In this document: positions 25,752 through 36,500 of the stretch, one piece after another
Layout: each line of letters starts with the position of its first letter
Numbering within the stretch: position 1 is the stretch's first letter
Assembly: GCA_963923955.1 (NCBI GenBank)
Contig: OZ000552.1
Location: forward strand, 2,046,001 to 2,110,000
Length of the DNA stretch: 64,000 nt
DNA from: G963923955 sp963923955
Lineage (GTDB): Bacteria > Pseudomonadota > Gammaproteobacteria > Eutrophobiales > Eutrophobiaceae
Direction of reading: 5' to 3'
Translations under genes and position numbers: made by a program
The notes under the pieces: model-generated
The model's input: only the letters and a program-made list of their open reading frames with translations
What the model was told of the DNA's origin: nothing
Databases searched by the model: none

Positions 25752-27647
25752 CTACGCAGTCCTGGCGGCGGCCAGACGGGTGCGCGGACCCAAGTGTTTT
25801 TCGATGAACTGCATGAGGCCGTCCGCGGTCAGGCCGGCATCGACCAGCATATCGTCCCGGGAACCATGCTGGATCAGGCGATCCGGCAGGCCGTGCTGGA
25901 GGAGCCGCTGGGCAAGGCCGCAGGCCGCCAAGACCTCGCTGACCGCGCTGCCGGCGCCGCCCTGGATGACATTCTCTTCCACTGTCAGCAACAATTCATG
26001 CGTGGCCGCCAGCTCCAGGATCAACGCAGCGTCAATCGGCTTGACAAAGCGCATGTTCACGACTGTCGCATCCAGCTTCTCCCCCACCTCCAGGGCCGCA
26101 GCCAGCATGGCGCCGAAGGCCAGGATGGCGATGCCTGCCCCCTCGCGCCGCACCTCGGCCTTGCCCACAGGCAGGGCGGTCATGGTCTTGGCAATCGCAG
26201 CCCCCGGGCCGGTGCCGCGCGGGTAGCGCACCGCGGCCGGTGCGCCCAACTGAAAACCGGTGTAGAGCATCTGCCGGCATTCGTTTTCATCGGCCGGTGC
26301 CATGACCGTCATGCCGGGCAACAGGCGCAGAAAGCTCAAATCATAACTGCCGTTGTGGGTCGGCCCGTCCCCACCGACCAGCCCGGCGCGGTCAATGGCA
26401 AAGAGCACCGGCAGTTCCTGGTTGATGACATCGTGGATCAGCTGATCATAGCCGCGTTGCAGAAAAGTGGAATAGATCGCCACCACCGGTTTTAGGCCAT
26501 CGCAGGCCATGCCGGCGGCCACGGTAACGCTGTGCTGCTCGGCGATGGCTACGTCAAAATAGCGCTGCGGGAACTGCTGCTCGAACTGCACCAGGCCGGA
26601 GCCTTCGCGCATGGCCGGGGTAATCGCCACCAGCCTCTCATCGGCAGCCGCCATGTCGCAGACCCATTCGCCGAAGACTTCCGAATACTTCGGCTTGGCC
26701 GCCGGCTTGCCGCTGCGGGGCAGACCGCGGGCCGGGTCAAAGGGCGTTACGGCGTGGTACTTGACCGGGTCATCTTCGGCCGGGCCGTAGCCCTTGCCCT
26801 TTTTGGTGATGATGTGCAGGAACTGCGGGCCCGACAGCGCCTTGAGGTTGCGCAAGGTCTCCACCAAGATCGGCAGGTCATGCCCGTCCACCGGGCCGAT
26901 GTAATTAAAGCCGAACTCTTCGAACAAGGTGCCGGGGGCGATCAGGCCCTTGAGATGTTCTTCGGCTCGCCTGGCGATCTCCAGAGCCGGCGGCACCTTC
27001 GCCAGCACCTGTTTGCCCTTCTCACGCACCGAGGTATAGAGCCTGCCGGAGATGAGCTGGGCGAAGCGATTCGCCAAGGCACCGACATTGGGCGAGATGG
27101 ACATGTTGTTGTCGTTCAAGATGACCAGCATGTCGGCACGGGTAGCCCCGGCGTGGTTCAAGGCTTCAAAGGCCATGCCGGCGGTCATGCCGCCGTCACC
27201 AATGATCGCCACTGCCTTGCGCTCTTTGCCGCTCGCTCGGGCGGCGAGCGCCATGCCAAGCGCAGCGCTGATCGAGGTGCTGGAATGGCCGACGCCGAAG
27301 GTGTCGTAGTCGCTCTCATCGCGCTTGGGGAAAGGGGCCAGGCCGTCTTTTTTGCGGATCGTGTGCAGGCGCTGGCGGCGGCCGGTTAAGATCTTGTGTA
27401 CATAGGCCTGATGGCCGACATCCCAGACCAGCCTATCATCCGGCGTATTAAAGACATAATGCAGGGCGAGGGTCAGCTCCACTGCGCCTAAGCTGGCGGC
27501 GAAGTGGCCGGTGTTGCGGCTCGCCCAGCTGAGCAAAAAGGCGCGCATTTCCCGGGCCAGAGGCTCCAGCTGGCTCTCCGTCAGGCTGCGCAGCGCCGCC
27601 GGGGAGTCGATGCAGTCAAGGAGCGGGGTCTTGGTCAGCGCGGTCAT
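25752..27647 (-). CDS. dxs: 1-deoxy-D-xylulose-5-phosphate synthase
   Basis: First enzyme of the MEP pathway: joins pyruvate and glyceraldehyde-3-phosphate using thiamine diphosphate. 631 residues, usual length. GHQAYVHKILTGRR, GVGHSSTSISAALGMA and AIIGDGGMTAGMAFEALNHAG (the GDG cofactor motif) are visible. So are DVAIAEQHSVTVAAGMACDGLKPVVAIYSTFLQRGYDQLIHD and DRAGLVGGDGPTHNG. It neighbours the hopanoid genes on the opposite strand; dxs is part of hopanoid loci in many bacteria, consistent with supplying isoprenoid precursor. Confidence 0.96.
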   Translation of the reverse strand: MTALTKTPLLDCIDSPAALRSLTESQLEPLAREMRAFLLSWASRNTGHFAASLGAVELTLALHYVFNTPDDRLVWDVGHQAYVHKILTGRRQRLHTIRKKDGLAPFPKRDESDYDTFGVGHSSTSISAALGMALAARASGKERKAVAIIGDGGMTAGMAFEALNHAGATRADMLVILNDNNMSISPNVGALANRFAQLISGRLYTSVREKGKQVLAKVPPALEIARRAEEHLKGLIAPGTLFEEFGFNYIGPVDGHDLPILVETLRNLKALSGPQFLHIITKKGKGYGPAEDDPVKYHAVTPFDPARGLPRSGKPAAKPKYSEVFGEWVCDMAAADERLVAITPAMREGSGLVQFEQQFPQRYFDVAIAEQHSVTVAAGMACDGLKPVVAIYSTFLQRGYDQLIHDVINQELPVLFAIDRAGLVGGDGPTHNGSYDLSFLRLLPGMTVMAPADENECRQMLYTGFQLGAPAAVRYPRGTGPGAAIAKTMTALPVGKAEVRREGAGIAILAFGAMLAAALEVGEKLDATVVNMRFVKPIDAALILELAATHELLLTVEENVIQGGAGSAVSEVLAACGLAQRLLQHGLPDRLIQHGSRDDMLVDAGLTADGLMQFIEKHLGPRTRLAAARTA

Positions 27648-27905
27648 GGGCTAAGGATTTTAGTCATGCTTGAATCGGGGGCTTTGTAACAAATTTGTCA
27701 TTATGCGGACAAAGCTGTATCGTGGCAAGGGCAGCGGCGGCTGCGCCGTGCAATAAAACAACCGTTTTGATCATATTCAAAATGGGCTAGAGAAGACTGT
27801 GCATTTTTAGTATCATCGTTTATCTTAGTTATTCTCGGGTAGTTTTATCCACTCCTGCCGTTAAGATCAGGAACGCATTCACCATAATTTTTCGGAGTAG
27901 GCTTA

Positions 27906-29045
27906 ATGGGTGTGCCATTGATACAACAATATCGCGTTGCGAAATACATCTTGTCCAAGAAGCTGTCCGGCGAGGCGCGCTATCCGCTGGTGCTGATGCT
28001 GGAGCCGCTATTTCGCTGCAACTTAGCCTGCGCCGGCTGCGGCAAGATCGATTATCCCGATGAGATCCTGGATAAGCGCCTGAGCTATCAGAACTGCATG
28101 GAGGCCGTGGATGAATGCGGCGCACCGATTGTCTCCATCGCCGGCGGCGAGCCCTTGATCCACAAGGAGATGCGGCAGATCGTCGAGGGCTTGATTGAGA
28201 AGGGCAAGTTCGTCTATCTGTGCACCAATGCCCTGTTGCTGGAACGCAAGATGGATGAATACGTCCCCTCGCCTTATTTGACCTTCTCTATTCATTTGGA
28301 CGGCAACCGCGAGCGCCACGATGCTTCCGTCTGCCGCAAGGGCGTGTTTGATAAATGCGTGGCGGTTATCAAGCAGGCCGTGGGCAAGGGCTTTCGCGTA
28401 ACGATCAACTGCACCTTGTTCCAGGGCGAGTCTGCCGCAGAAGTTGCCGAGTTCATGGACATGGCCATGGCGCTGGGCGTGGAGGGCGTGACCATCTCGC
28501 CTGGTTATAGTTATGAGCGGGCGCCGCGCCAGGATGTGTTCTTAAAAAACACGGAAAGCAAGCGCCTGTTCCGCCGCATATTCCAGTTGGGCAAGGGCAG
28601 ACAGTGGCGCTTTAACCAGTCCTCGCTGTACTTAGATTTCCTCGCCGGCAACCAGCGCTATGCCTGCACCCCGTGGGGCAACCCGACGCGCAATATCTTT
28701 GGCTGGCAAAAGCCCTGCTACCTGCTGGTCGGCGAGGGCTATGCCAAGACCTTCCGGGAGTTGATGGACGAGACGCCTTGGGAGCAGTACGGCACCGGGC
28801 GCAACCCCAAGTGTGCCAACTGCATGGTGCACAGCGGCTATGAGGCAACAGCAGTGAACGACACCCTGGCGCGCCCCTGGAAGGGCGCAAAAGTCGCCCT
28901 GTTCGGGCCGAAGACCGCCGGGCCGATGGCACCGGATCTGCCCGTCCTGTATGAAGACGAGCCGACGGCCAAACCAAAACTGGTGGCCGAGATCAAGCCG
29001 GCGCCCTCCTGCCGCAGCAGCAACGACAAAAAACAAGTGGCTTGA
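27906..29045 (+). CDS. hpnH: Hopanoid biosynthesis radical SAM protein HpnH (adenosyl-hopene transferase)
   Basis: Adds 5'-deoxyadenosine to diploptene, the first step toward extended (C35) hopanoids. 379 residues. The radical SAM cluster motif is C38-x3-C42-x2-C45 (RCNLACAGCGKIDYP), followed by SIAGGEPLIH. The N-terminus MGVPLIQQYRVAKYIL is typical of HpnH, as is YACTPWGNPTRNIFGWQKPCYLL. Start at 27906 has GGAG nine bases upstream. The stop overlaps the hpnB ATG by one base. Squalene synthesis and cyclisation genes are not in this window. Confidence 0.94.
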   Translation: MGVPLIQQYRVAKYILSKKLSGEARYPLVLMLEPLFRCNLACAGCGKIDYPDEILDKRLSYQNCMEAVDECGAPIVSIAGGEPLIHKEMRQIVEGLIEKGKFVYLCTNALLLERKMDEYVPSPYLTFSIHLDGNRERHDASVCRKGVFDKCVAVIKQAVGKGFRVTINCTLFQGESAAEVAEFMDMAMALGVEGVTISPGYSYERAPRQDVFLKNTESKRLFRRIFQLGKGRQWRFNQSSLYLDFLAGNQRYACTPWGNPTRNIFGWQKPCYLLVGEGYAKTFRELMDETPWEQYGTGRNPKCANCMVHSGYEATAVNDTLARPWKGAKVALFGPKTAGPMAPDLPVLYEDEPTAKPKLVAEIKPAPSCRSSNDKKQVA

Positions 29046-30196
29046 TGACGCCCTGGCTGGCGCTTGCGCTGCCCGGATTGCTGATCTGGCTGGCCATCCT
29101 GGCCGCACCGTGGCGGCCGTCGAGTACCCGTGAATCTTTGGATGCCGATGCGGCGACGGGCGAGGTCGATCTGTCCGCGCTCACCGTACTCATCCCGGCC
29201 CGCAATGAGGCCGAAGTCATCGGCGCTACCTTAGACGCCTTGGCAATGCAGTGCCCTGCGCAGGGCCCTATTGAGGGAAAGGCACTGAAGGTCATCGTCA
29301 TTGACGATCAATCCAGCGATCAGACCGCCGCCATCGTGGCCGGGCGCGCCCGGCCGGATTTATCGATTTTGACGGGCGAGGCGCTGCCGGAGGGCTGGAC
29401 GGGGAAGCTGTGGGCGCTGGAGCAGGGCCGGCGGCGGGCCACGACCCCCCTGCTGCTGCTGCTGGATGCCGATATTGAACTGCGGCCCGGCACGATTGCC
29501 GCCTTGCTCAAAAAGATGCGCGAGGCGGACGTGCAGCTGGTCTCGCTCATGGCCTGTCTCAGGATGCAGAGCGCATGGGAGAAGTTCCTGCTGCCGGCCT
29601 TCGTCTATTTTTTCAAGCTGCTCTATCCCTTTCATCTGGCGAATTCCGGCTCGAAGTGGGTTGCCGCAGCCGCCGGCGGCTGCATCCTGATCAAGACCCA
29701 AGTGCTAAGCGAAATCGGCGGCTTTGCGGCCTTGAAAGACGCCCTGATCGATGACTGCGCCTTGGCCCGCTGCGTCAAGGACAAGGGGCATCGAACCTGG
29801 CTGGGCCTGAGCCATTCGGCGCTTAGCAGGCGCCGTTACGAACAACTCGCCGGCATCTGGGAGATGGTCGCCCGAACCGCCTTCACCCAGTTACAATACT
29901 CTGGGCTGTTACTGCTGCTGTGCAGCGCCATGATGCTGGCGGCCTTTTTCCTGCCGCTGCTGGTGCTCTTTGGCGGCGGCGGGCAGGGCATCCTGCCGGC
30001 CGGTTGTAGCCTGGCGCTCATGGTGATTAGCTACCTCCCGACCCTGAAATACTATGGGCTCAATCCGGCCTGGGCGCTGACCCTGCCCCTGGCCGGGCTG
30101 CTGTATCTGTTGATGACCTGGAGTTCGGCGCTGCGGCACTGGCAGGGACAAGGTGCAAGCTGGAAGGCGCGGCGTTATTCAAAGCCAAGCGGTTAG
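29045..30196 (+). CDS. hpnB: Hopene-associated glycosyltransferase HpnB
   Basis: 383 residues from the ATG that overlaps the hpnH stop; a TTG three bases earlier is also in frame. An N-terminal hydrophobic segment (LALALPGLLIWLAILAA) is followed by a GT-A family 2 domain: LTVLIPARNEAEVIGATLDAL, VIVIDDQSSDQTA, LLLLDADIELRPGT. Three to four membrane segments close the protein. It is placed with hopanoid genes in many genomes, but its reaction is not established. Family call firm, substrate unknown. Confidence 0.9.
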   Translation: MTPWLALALPGLLIWLAILAAPWRPSSTRESLDADAATGEVDLSALTVLIPARNEAEVIGATLDALAMQCPAQGPIEGKALKVIVIDDQSSDQTAAIVAGRARPDLSILTGEALPEGWTGKLWALEQGRRRATTPLLLLLDADIELRPGTIAALLKKMREADVQLVSLMACLRMQSAWEKFLLPAFVYFFKLLYPFHLANSGSKWVAAAAGGCILIKTQVLSEIGGFAALKDALIDDCALARCVKDKGHRTWLGLSHSALSRRRYEQLAGIWEMVARTAFTQLQYSGLLLLLCSAMMLAAFFLPLLVLFGGGGQGILPAGCSLALMVISYLPTLKYYGLNPAWALTLPLAGLLYLLMTWSSALRHWQGQGASWKARRYSKPSG

Positions 30197-30255
30197 CGCA
30201 CTAAACTTTTCACTATTTCAGAGTCAAAGTCATTAGTTAAAAACAGGCATTAAAA

Positions 30256-30921
30256 ATGAATAGCAGTCATATAGGGAAACCTAGCCGCGGGGCGGTTCGA
30301 TCATGCTTATCCTCCTTGTTTAGCCTGCCGGCCGTCTTCTGTGTGTTGCTCTTTGGTTTGTCAGCATGGGCTCAAGTTCCTTCCGGGCCAAGCGATGTCG
30401 TCAACGAATTGCATCATAAGTTGATGGAGGTAATGCGTCATAGTGCGCCGCAGGATTATGCAGGCCGTTATCGGACGCTGGCACCGGTCATCTCGACGCA
30501 TTTTGATACCCCTCTTATTGCCAAGGTGATCCTAAGCCGTTATTGGGCCAAGCTCAGCGAAGAACAAAAGACCGAGTTCATCAAGCTATTCAATCAACTC
30601 AGCATCGCCACCTATGCCTCCCGCTTTGATGCTTATAACGGAGAAAAATTTGTTGAGCTGTCACGGGAGGAGCTGAAACGGGGTCGACTGTTGGTCAAGA
30701 CCGAGTTACAACGGGTCGGGAAAGAGCCGGTAAAGCTGGACTACCTGATGCACCAGCGCGACGGCACCTGGTACATCATCAGCGTCATCGCCAATGGCGT
30801 CAATGACCTTTCCTTGAAGCGCGCCGAGTATGCGGCGGTGATAAAGGACAAGGGCTATGCCGCGCTGCTTGAAGATATGACGGCAAAGATCCGCACGATG
30901 GAAGCAGCGGCAAACGGTTGA
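30256..30921 (+). CDS. hpnM: HpnM / MlaC-family periplasmic lipid-binding protein
   Basis: 221 residues. A long N-terminus with hydrophobic core (LPAVFCVLLFGLSAWAQ) indicates export. The body matches the MlaC/Ttg2 family: YRTLAPVISTHFDTPLIAKVILSRYWAKLSEEQKTEFIKLF, and LDYLMHQRDGTWYIISVIANGVNDLSLKRAEYAAVIK at the end. MlaC carries phospholipid across the periplasm; HpnM is its hopanoid-locus version. It follows hpnB by 59 bases and precedes mlaA, which supports a lipid-shuttling role. Cargo (hopanoid or phospholipid) is inference. Confidence 0.88.
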   Translation: MNSSHIGKPSRGAVRSCLSSLFSLPAVFCVLLFGLSAWAQVPSGPSDVVNELHHKLMEVMRHSAPQDYAGRYRTLAPVISTHFDTPLIAKVILSRYWAKLSEEQKTEFIKLFNQLSIATYASRFDAYNGEKFVELSREELKRGRLLVKTELQRVGKEPVKLDYLMHQRDGTWYIISVIANGVNDLSLKRAEYAAVIKDKGYAALLEDMTAKIRTMEAAANG

Positions 30922-30996
30922 GCGCGGGATTTGTCAAGCAGGGCGCAACGTGGCAGTATTCACCCCCGTGCAATTTCAGAAACATTACCGGGGTAG

Positions 30997-31737
30997 ATGG
31001 ATAAACCAATGTTGAAAAAAACCTTCACCGCCTGTTGGCTGGTATTGGCGCTCAGTCTTGTCAGCGGCTGTGCCGGCACACAGACCAGAGACGGGGAGAA
31101 AAACCCGGATCCGCTGGAAACACCCAACCGGGCATTTTTCACCTTCAACGAGACCCTGGACAAACACCTGATCAAGCCCGTGGCCACGACCTACTCCGAG
31201 CTGGCCCCGAAGCTCTTCCGGGAGGTCGTCACCAATTTCTTCGACAACATTACTTACTTAAACGTCATCCTCAATTCCTTTCTCCAGGGCAAACTCGAAC
31301 AAGGCACGTCAGATAGCCTGCGCTTTGTGCTGAACAGCACGATAGGGATCGGCGGTCTGGTAGATGTCGCCACGCCGATGGGGCTGCCGGCCCACCGGGA
31401 GGACTTCGGCCAGACTTTGGCTGCCTGGGGGCTTGACCAGGGCGCCTATCTTTATCTGCCGATACGCGGCCCGAATACGGTGCGGAATCTGCCGGATCTG
31501 GCGAGCAGTTATCTGCTTGATCCGCTCATCTACATTTCCAGTACTATCCTATTTCCGGTGACCGCGCTGAATATTATCAACCAGCGCGCCAACTTGCTGG
31601 AGGCGACAAGTTTCATAGATGAGGCCGCGGTCGATCCCTATTCCTTCGTCCGCGAGGCCTATCTGCAACAGCGCCAGTTTCTCATCCACGATGGCGACCC
31701 GCCGAGCGACGGCTATGACGACATCTTTGATGAATAA
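30997..31737 (+). CDS. mlaA: MlaA/VacJ outer-membrane lipoprotein
   Basis: 246 residues. A signal peptide ends in the lipobox LVSGC, giving lipidation at Cys. The body is MlaA: DPLETPNRAFFTFNETLDKHLIKPVA, FFDNITYLNVILNSFLQGK, GLVDVATPMGLPAHREDFGQTLAAWGLDQGAYLYLPIRGP. MlaA extracts phospholipid from the outer leaflet of the outer membrane and passes it to MlaC-type carriers such as the product of the preceding gene. A start at the second Met (31009) is equally possible and leaves a normal lipoprotein signal. Confidence 0.93.
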   Translation: MDKPMLKKTFTACWLVLALSLVSGCAGTQTRDGEKNPDPLETPNRAFFTFNETLDKHLIKPVATTYSELAPKLFREVVTNFFDNITYLNVILNSFLQGKLEQGTSDSLRFVLNSTIGIGGLVDVATPMGLPAHREDFGQTLAAWGLDQGAYLYLPIRGPNTVRNLPDLASSYLLDPLIYISSTILFPVTALNIINQRANLLEATSFIDEAAVDPYSFVREAYLQQRQFLIHDGDPPSDGYDDIFDE

Positions 31738-31824
31738 CCTGAGGATGCGTCGCTACTGATTATTGAATAGGTTGCCGCGCCCCAGTCCGCATCCTTAAGC
31801 CCTAGCCCACTTCACTCCAACTCC

Positions 31825-31880
31825 ACCAGAGGGGGCCTGCGCCTCCGGCCTCTGGCCTTGCTAAGTAAAACCGCAAGGCT
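31825..31880. repeat. Paired imperfect inverted repeats between mlaA and rng
   Basis: CCAGAG...CTCTGG around a GC-rich centre is followed at once by CCTTGC...GCAAGG. Boundaries are approximate. No T run follows either arm, so a simple terminator is not supported. It lies in a 245-base spacer with no gene. Confidence 0.4.
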
Positions 31881-31982
31881 CCGCCTTCTATTGACTGCCG
31901 GAGCAAGCAAATATTTGCCATAGATATGTTATAGTTAGGGCTAAGTATTACATTTTTTATTACGAACTCACTCCCACATCCG

Positions 31983-33542
31983 ATGAGTGAAGAAATCCTG
32001 ATCAATGTCACCCCGCATGAGACCCGCGTTGCCGTGCTGGAAAACGGCGTCCTGCACGAGGTTTATATCGAACGAACGCGCCGGCGCGGCCTGGTCGGTA
32101 ATATTTACAAAGGGAAGGTCTCCCGGGTGCTGCCCGGGATGCAGGCCGCCTTTATCGACATCGGGCTGGAGCGCACCGGCTTTTTGCATGCTGCGGATAT
32201 TGTCAAGACATTTGAAGAATTCGAAGCCGAGGCAGTAGCCGATACAATGGCCGCTGAGGCCAAAGAGACCAGCATCAGTACCCTGCTTGCGGAAGGGCAG
32301 GAGATCATGGTACAGGTCGTCAAAGACCCGCTCGGCACCAAAGGCGCACGGCTGACCAAAAGAATCTCCATCCCTTCGCGTTATCTGGTCTTTATCCCGG
32401 AGCGGGATATTCTCGGCGTATCCCAACGCATCGCAGACGAGGAGGAAAGACAACGCTTACGGCAGATTATTCTGGGCTACCACGAGGCGACCCGGCAGCT
32501 TACTGTTGCCGCAGGCAACAGGCTTGTATTCTATGAGACGACCGCCTTTCGCCATGCCTTGGACAATGGCGGCTTTATCGTCCGCACTGCCGCAGAGGGC
32601 GTGCCGGCGGAAGACATTCACAAGGACATGGCCTTTCTATATAAACTATGGAAGTCAACAGATGCGCGGATACGCGGCGCAAAGGCACCTGCTATCGTCT
32701 ATGAAGACCTGCCCCTGGTGTTACGCACCATGCGCGACTTTGTGCATGGCGAGGTAGAGCAGATCAGGATCGACTCCAGAGAGACATGCGCCCGGGTGCG
32801 GCGCTTTGCGACTAACTTCGTCCCGGAGTTACTTGAACGCATCGAATACTACCCCGGCGAGCGTCCCATCCTTGATCTGTATTCGGTTGAAGATGAGATC
32901 CATAAGGCCCTAAACCGGAAGGTGCAGCTAAAATCCGGCGGGCATCTTGTCGTGGATCAGACCGAGGCCATGACGACCATTGATGTCAACACCGGTGCCT
33001 TTGTCGGCCACCGTAACTTGGAAGAGACAATCTATAAGACCAACCTGGAGGCGGCGCAGACCATTGCCCGACAGCTGCGCCTGCGTAATCTCGGCGGCAT
33101 TATTATTATTGATTTTATCGATATGCAGGAAGAAGAACACAGGCACCAGGTCTTGCGTGCCTTGGCGCGCCATATCGAAGGGGATCATGCAAAGCCGTCG
33201 ATGAGCGAGCTCACCTCCCTCGGCCTGGTGCAACTTACCCGCAAGCGCACCCGCGAGAGTCTGGAGCATATCCTCTGTGAGAGCTGCGCTACCTGCCAGG
33301 GCCGCGGCACGATCAAGACGGTGGAGACCGTCTGCTACGAGATTTTCCGCGAGATCCTGCGCGAGGTGCGGCAGTTTGATGCAAAAAAATTATTGATTGT
33401 CGCCGCACAAAGTGTCGTTGATATGTTGCTGGATGAGGAATCCACCGGCGTGGCGGAACTGGAACAATTCATCGGCCGGCCGATCTCTTTTCAGGTAGAA
33501 CCGGTCTATAGCCAGGAACAATACGATATCGTCCTGCTGTAA
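31983..33542 (+). CDS. rng: Ribonuclease G
   Basis: RNase E/G family endonuclease that matures 16S rRNA 5' ends and turns over mRNA. 519 residues, about 30 longer than the Escherichia coli enzyme; an acidic Glu/Ala insertion (FEEFEAEAVADTMAAEAKETS, residues about 77-97) lies within the S1 domain. N-terminal MSEEILINVTPHETRVAVLENG and VLPGMQAAFIDIGLERTGFLH are typical. Catalytic metal Asp residues are in TIDVNTGAFVG and IIIIDFIDMQ. The zinc link CESCATCQGRGT follows. Twelve bases separate it from yhdP, as in enterobacteria. Confidence 0.94.
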   Translation: MSEEILINVTPHETRVAVLENGVLHEVYIERTRRRGLVGNIYKGKVSRVLPGMQAAFIDIGLERTGFLHAADIVKTFEEFEAEAVADTMAAEAKETSISTLLAEGQEIMVQVVKDPLGTKGARLTKRISIPSRYLVFIPERDILGVSQRIADEEERQRLRQIILGYHEATRQLTVAAGNRLVFYETTAFRHALDNGGFIVRTAAEGVPAEDIHKDMAFLYKLWKSTDARIRGAKAPAIVYEDLPLVLRTMRDFVHGEVEQIRIDSRETCARVRRFATNFVPELLERIEYYPGERPILDLYSVEDEIHKALNRKVQLKSGGHLVVDQTEAMTTIDVNTGAFVGHRNLEETIYKTNLEAAQTIARQLRLRNLGGIIIIDFIDMQEEEHRHQVLRALARHIEGDHAKPSMSELTSLGLVQLTRKRTRESLEHILCESCATCQGRGTIKTVETVCYEIFREILREVRQFDAKKLLIVAAQSVVDMLLDEESTGVAELEQFIGRPISFQVEPVYSQEQYDIVLL

Positions 33543-33553
33543 CATCAAGAGCC

Positions 33554-36500
33554 ATGTTAAAGCGCACAATCAGGACCTTCTATCACTTCGCTGTCTATGC
33601 AGTCGGCATTACGGTGTTGCTTGCCGCCGTTACCGTTACCATGCTGCGCCTGCTGTTGCCCGACATCGGCCAGTATCGCGCTGAGATCGAGGCCTGGGGC
33701 AGCCGCTACATGGGCCTGCCTGTGGTCATCCGCTCTGTGGAGGCATCCTGGCGCGGCTGGATGCCGCACCTGAACTTAAGAGATATTGATCTGCTGAACA
33801 AGGCCGGCACCGAGTCGATCACTCATTTTGATTCGGCCCAAGTCAGGCTTGATCTCATCGCGACCCTGGCCCGGCGGCAGCTGGTGCCAAGACAGCTAAC
33901 GGTGTCCGGTTTTGAATTATCGGTCACACGGCTGGGCAACGGCGCCATCACCATTGAAGGCATTAACATAGAAAACAACGACAAGGAGACGGATAAAAAC
34001 GAATTGGCTGAATGGCTGTTCAAGCAAAAGCGGATTGAATTACAAGACGCCGACATCGAATGGATTGATCATAAACACGCCCAGGCGCCGCTGCTGTTAA
34101 GAGATGTGGACTTTGGCCTGAAGACAGAGGCGGACCGGATACAGCTGGAAGGCTCCGCCGATCTGCCCGCCAGATATGGGAGTAGAATGGACTTCGCCTT
34201 TGATGCTGCGGGCGATCTATTGAGCTCTGCGTGGTCCGGGGAATTGTACCTGTCCGCCCGGGGCATCAATCCGGATAGCTGGTATAAGAACTATCGTCCG
34301 TTGGAGATAAATATCGCCGGCGGCAATGCGGATATTGAGGTCTGGAGCACTTGGGAAGACGCCCGGCTGGCGGTGTTGGAAGGAAAATTGTCCTACAACG
34401 ACTTCGCCGCGCTGGCGCACGATGCCAGCCTGCATGTAGAAGAGCTTGCCTATCATTTCAAGGGACAGCGTAGTGATAATGACGACTGGCTTGTGAATAT
34501 CGGCCTGGACAGATTGCTGACCGAGAACGGCGCTTGGCCGCAGACTACGATAGCCATCGCCACCCGGGCGGGCACGCAAGATCAGCCCCCCGGCCTTGCT
34601 ATGCAATTCAGCTTCTTAAAACTGGATGATCTAATGCCCCTCATCACCAGGCTGCCGCACCTGCCGCAGCAAGCCAAAGAGCATCTTGCCCGGCTCTCCT
34701 TGGATGGCGAATTGCACGATGGTCGCATACATTTTGCTCCCCAGGAGAAGGCTAAAGCCAAGCTGCTCTATGACATCGGTTTTAATAAGCTAAGCGCCCG
34801 GCTGGGTGCCGGCCTGCCCTCTGTTGCTGATCTGTCCGGCCGGCTCTATGGCGATCTGGGCCATGGTGTTGTTCATCTTGGCAATGAGGCACCGGGTAAG
34901 ATCAATATTCCGGCCTTCTATGAAGAAGGCATGGCGTTCTCTGAATTAAAGGGCGCACTGAGCTGGCGCTATGAGGACAGCGCCTGGCAGCTTGATGCGC
35001 AGTCTATTGCGCTCAAGACCGATGAGCTGGCCATGCACCTTGCTGGCCGTATCCAGGGGGGCGATGAGCTGGCCTCGCCCTTTGTTGATCTACGCGCCGA
35101 GATTGGCCGGGCCAGACTGGAAAAGCTCGCCGACTATCTGCCACGGACGAAGACATTCCGGATTAAGAACTGGATGCAAAGAGCCATCCTCGGCGGTGAG
35201 CTTAACTCGGCCAGTGCCCTCATCCGCGGGTCACTGGCGGACTTCCCATTTGCCGGGCATAGCGGCCAATTCAAGGCGCTGGCGAATATTTCCGATGGCG
35301 TACTTGAGTACTCCGGGCGCTGGCCGGTTATTGATAATATTGATGCAGAAGTACTATTTCGCGGCCAAGAAATGTTGGCAACTTTTCATCAAGGCAAGAT
35401 CTTCACCGCCGATATTATCAAGGCAAGCGCCCATATCGGGGATATCAAGGCGCGGCAACGATCCCTATCCCTTGCCGGCCAGCTACGTGGACAGGCTAAA
35501 GATGCAACTCTCTTCGTAGCGCAAAGCCCCTTGACACAGAAGCCCGTATTAGCCCGGCTCAGCAATAGTCTCACCCAGGGTGAAGTCTCTCTCGACCTGG
35601 CGCTTGATATACCGTTAAAGCCGGATAAGAAAGATAGCAAGCTGCGGGGCAGATTGGCATTGCGCGATGCAGCCATCGAATCCGCTGGACACAAGCTCAC
35701 GCTGCAACAGATCCAGGGTGAAGTGGCGTTCACCAAAAACACTGCAAGCAGCCATGATCTGGGCGCGGTGTATGCGGGGCAGCCGGTCAGACTGGACATC
35801 GCAAGAGACGCAGAACAGCCTAACCAGCCGGCAAGGATCAGCATCCGCGGCCATTCCGATCAGGACTTTATTATCTCCCAGCTGATCAAACACAGCCCGG
35901 GATTATCTGCGAGAAGATCATGGTTGGCAGAAAAGCTCTCCGGTGAGATCGACTGGTCATTTACTCTGCATTATGAAAGGGGGGCGGCAGAGAATGAGAT
36001 CATTCGATCCCTGCGCCTTGATTCTGATCTGGCGGGACTCGCCATTGATCTGCCCGCGCCTGTTGGCAAATCCAAACACAGCAGCGTCCCGTTCAGGCTA
36101 TATAAGCCGCTCGGCGGCAAGGAGCATTCTACTTTTCTCATAAACTATGGCGCCGACTTAAGCGCTACTGTTCTGTTTACTCCCCCAACTGAATTGAAAC
36201 ACATACAACTTCACTTTGGTGCAGAGGAGATTACAGCGCCCGCCGCCGGCACCGGCCTGTTCTTAAGCGGCAAGGTCAACGAGCTTGATCTCTCCAAATG
36301 GTGGAAGGCGCTCAAGTTCAGCGAAGATAAGGCAGAGGATTTTATTGCAGCCGCTGCCATTAACATCGACATAGAGGCCGCCGTCTTAAAATTATTTGGC
36401 CAGCAATTTGAACAGGTTGCCATCTCCGGCGCAAAGAGTGACTCGATGTGGAATCTTTCATTGTTCGCGGAAGGAGTGGCCGGCGAGGTCGCCATACCGG

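Noticed and set aside
25740..27389. Two plus-strand frames of 251 and 285 codons opposite dxs
   Set aside because: Antisense shadows; dxs motifs are complete.
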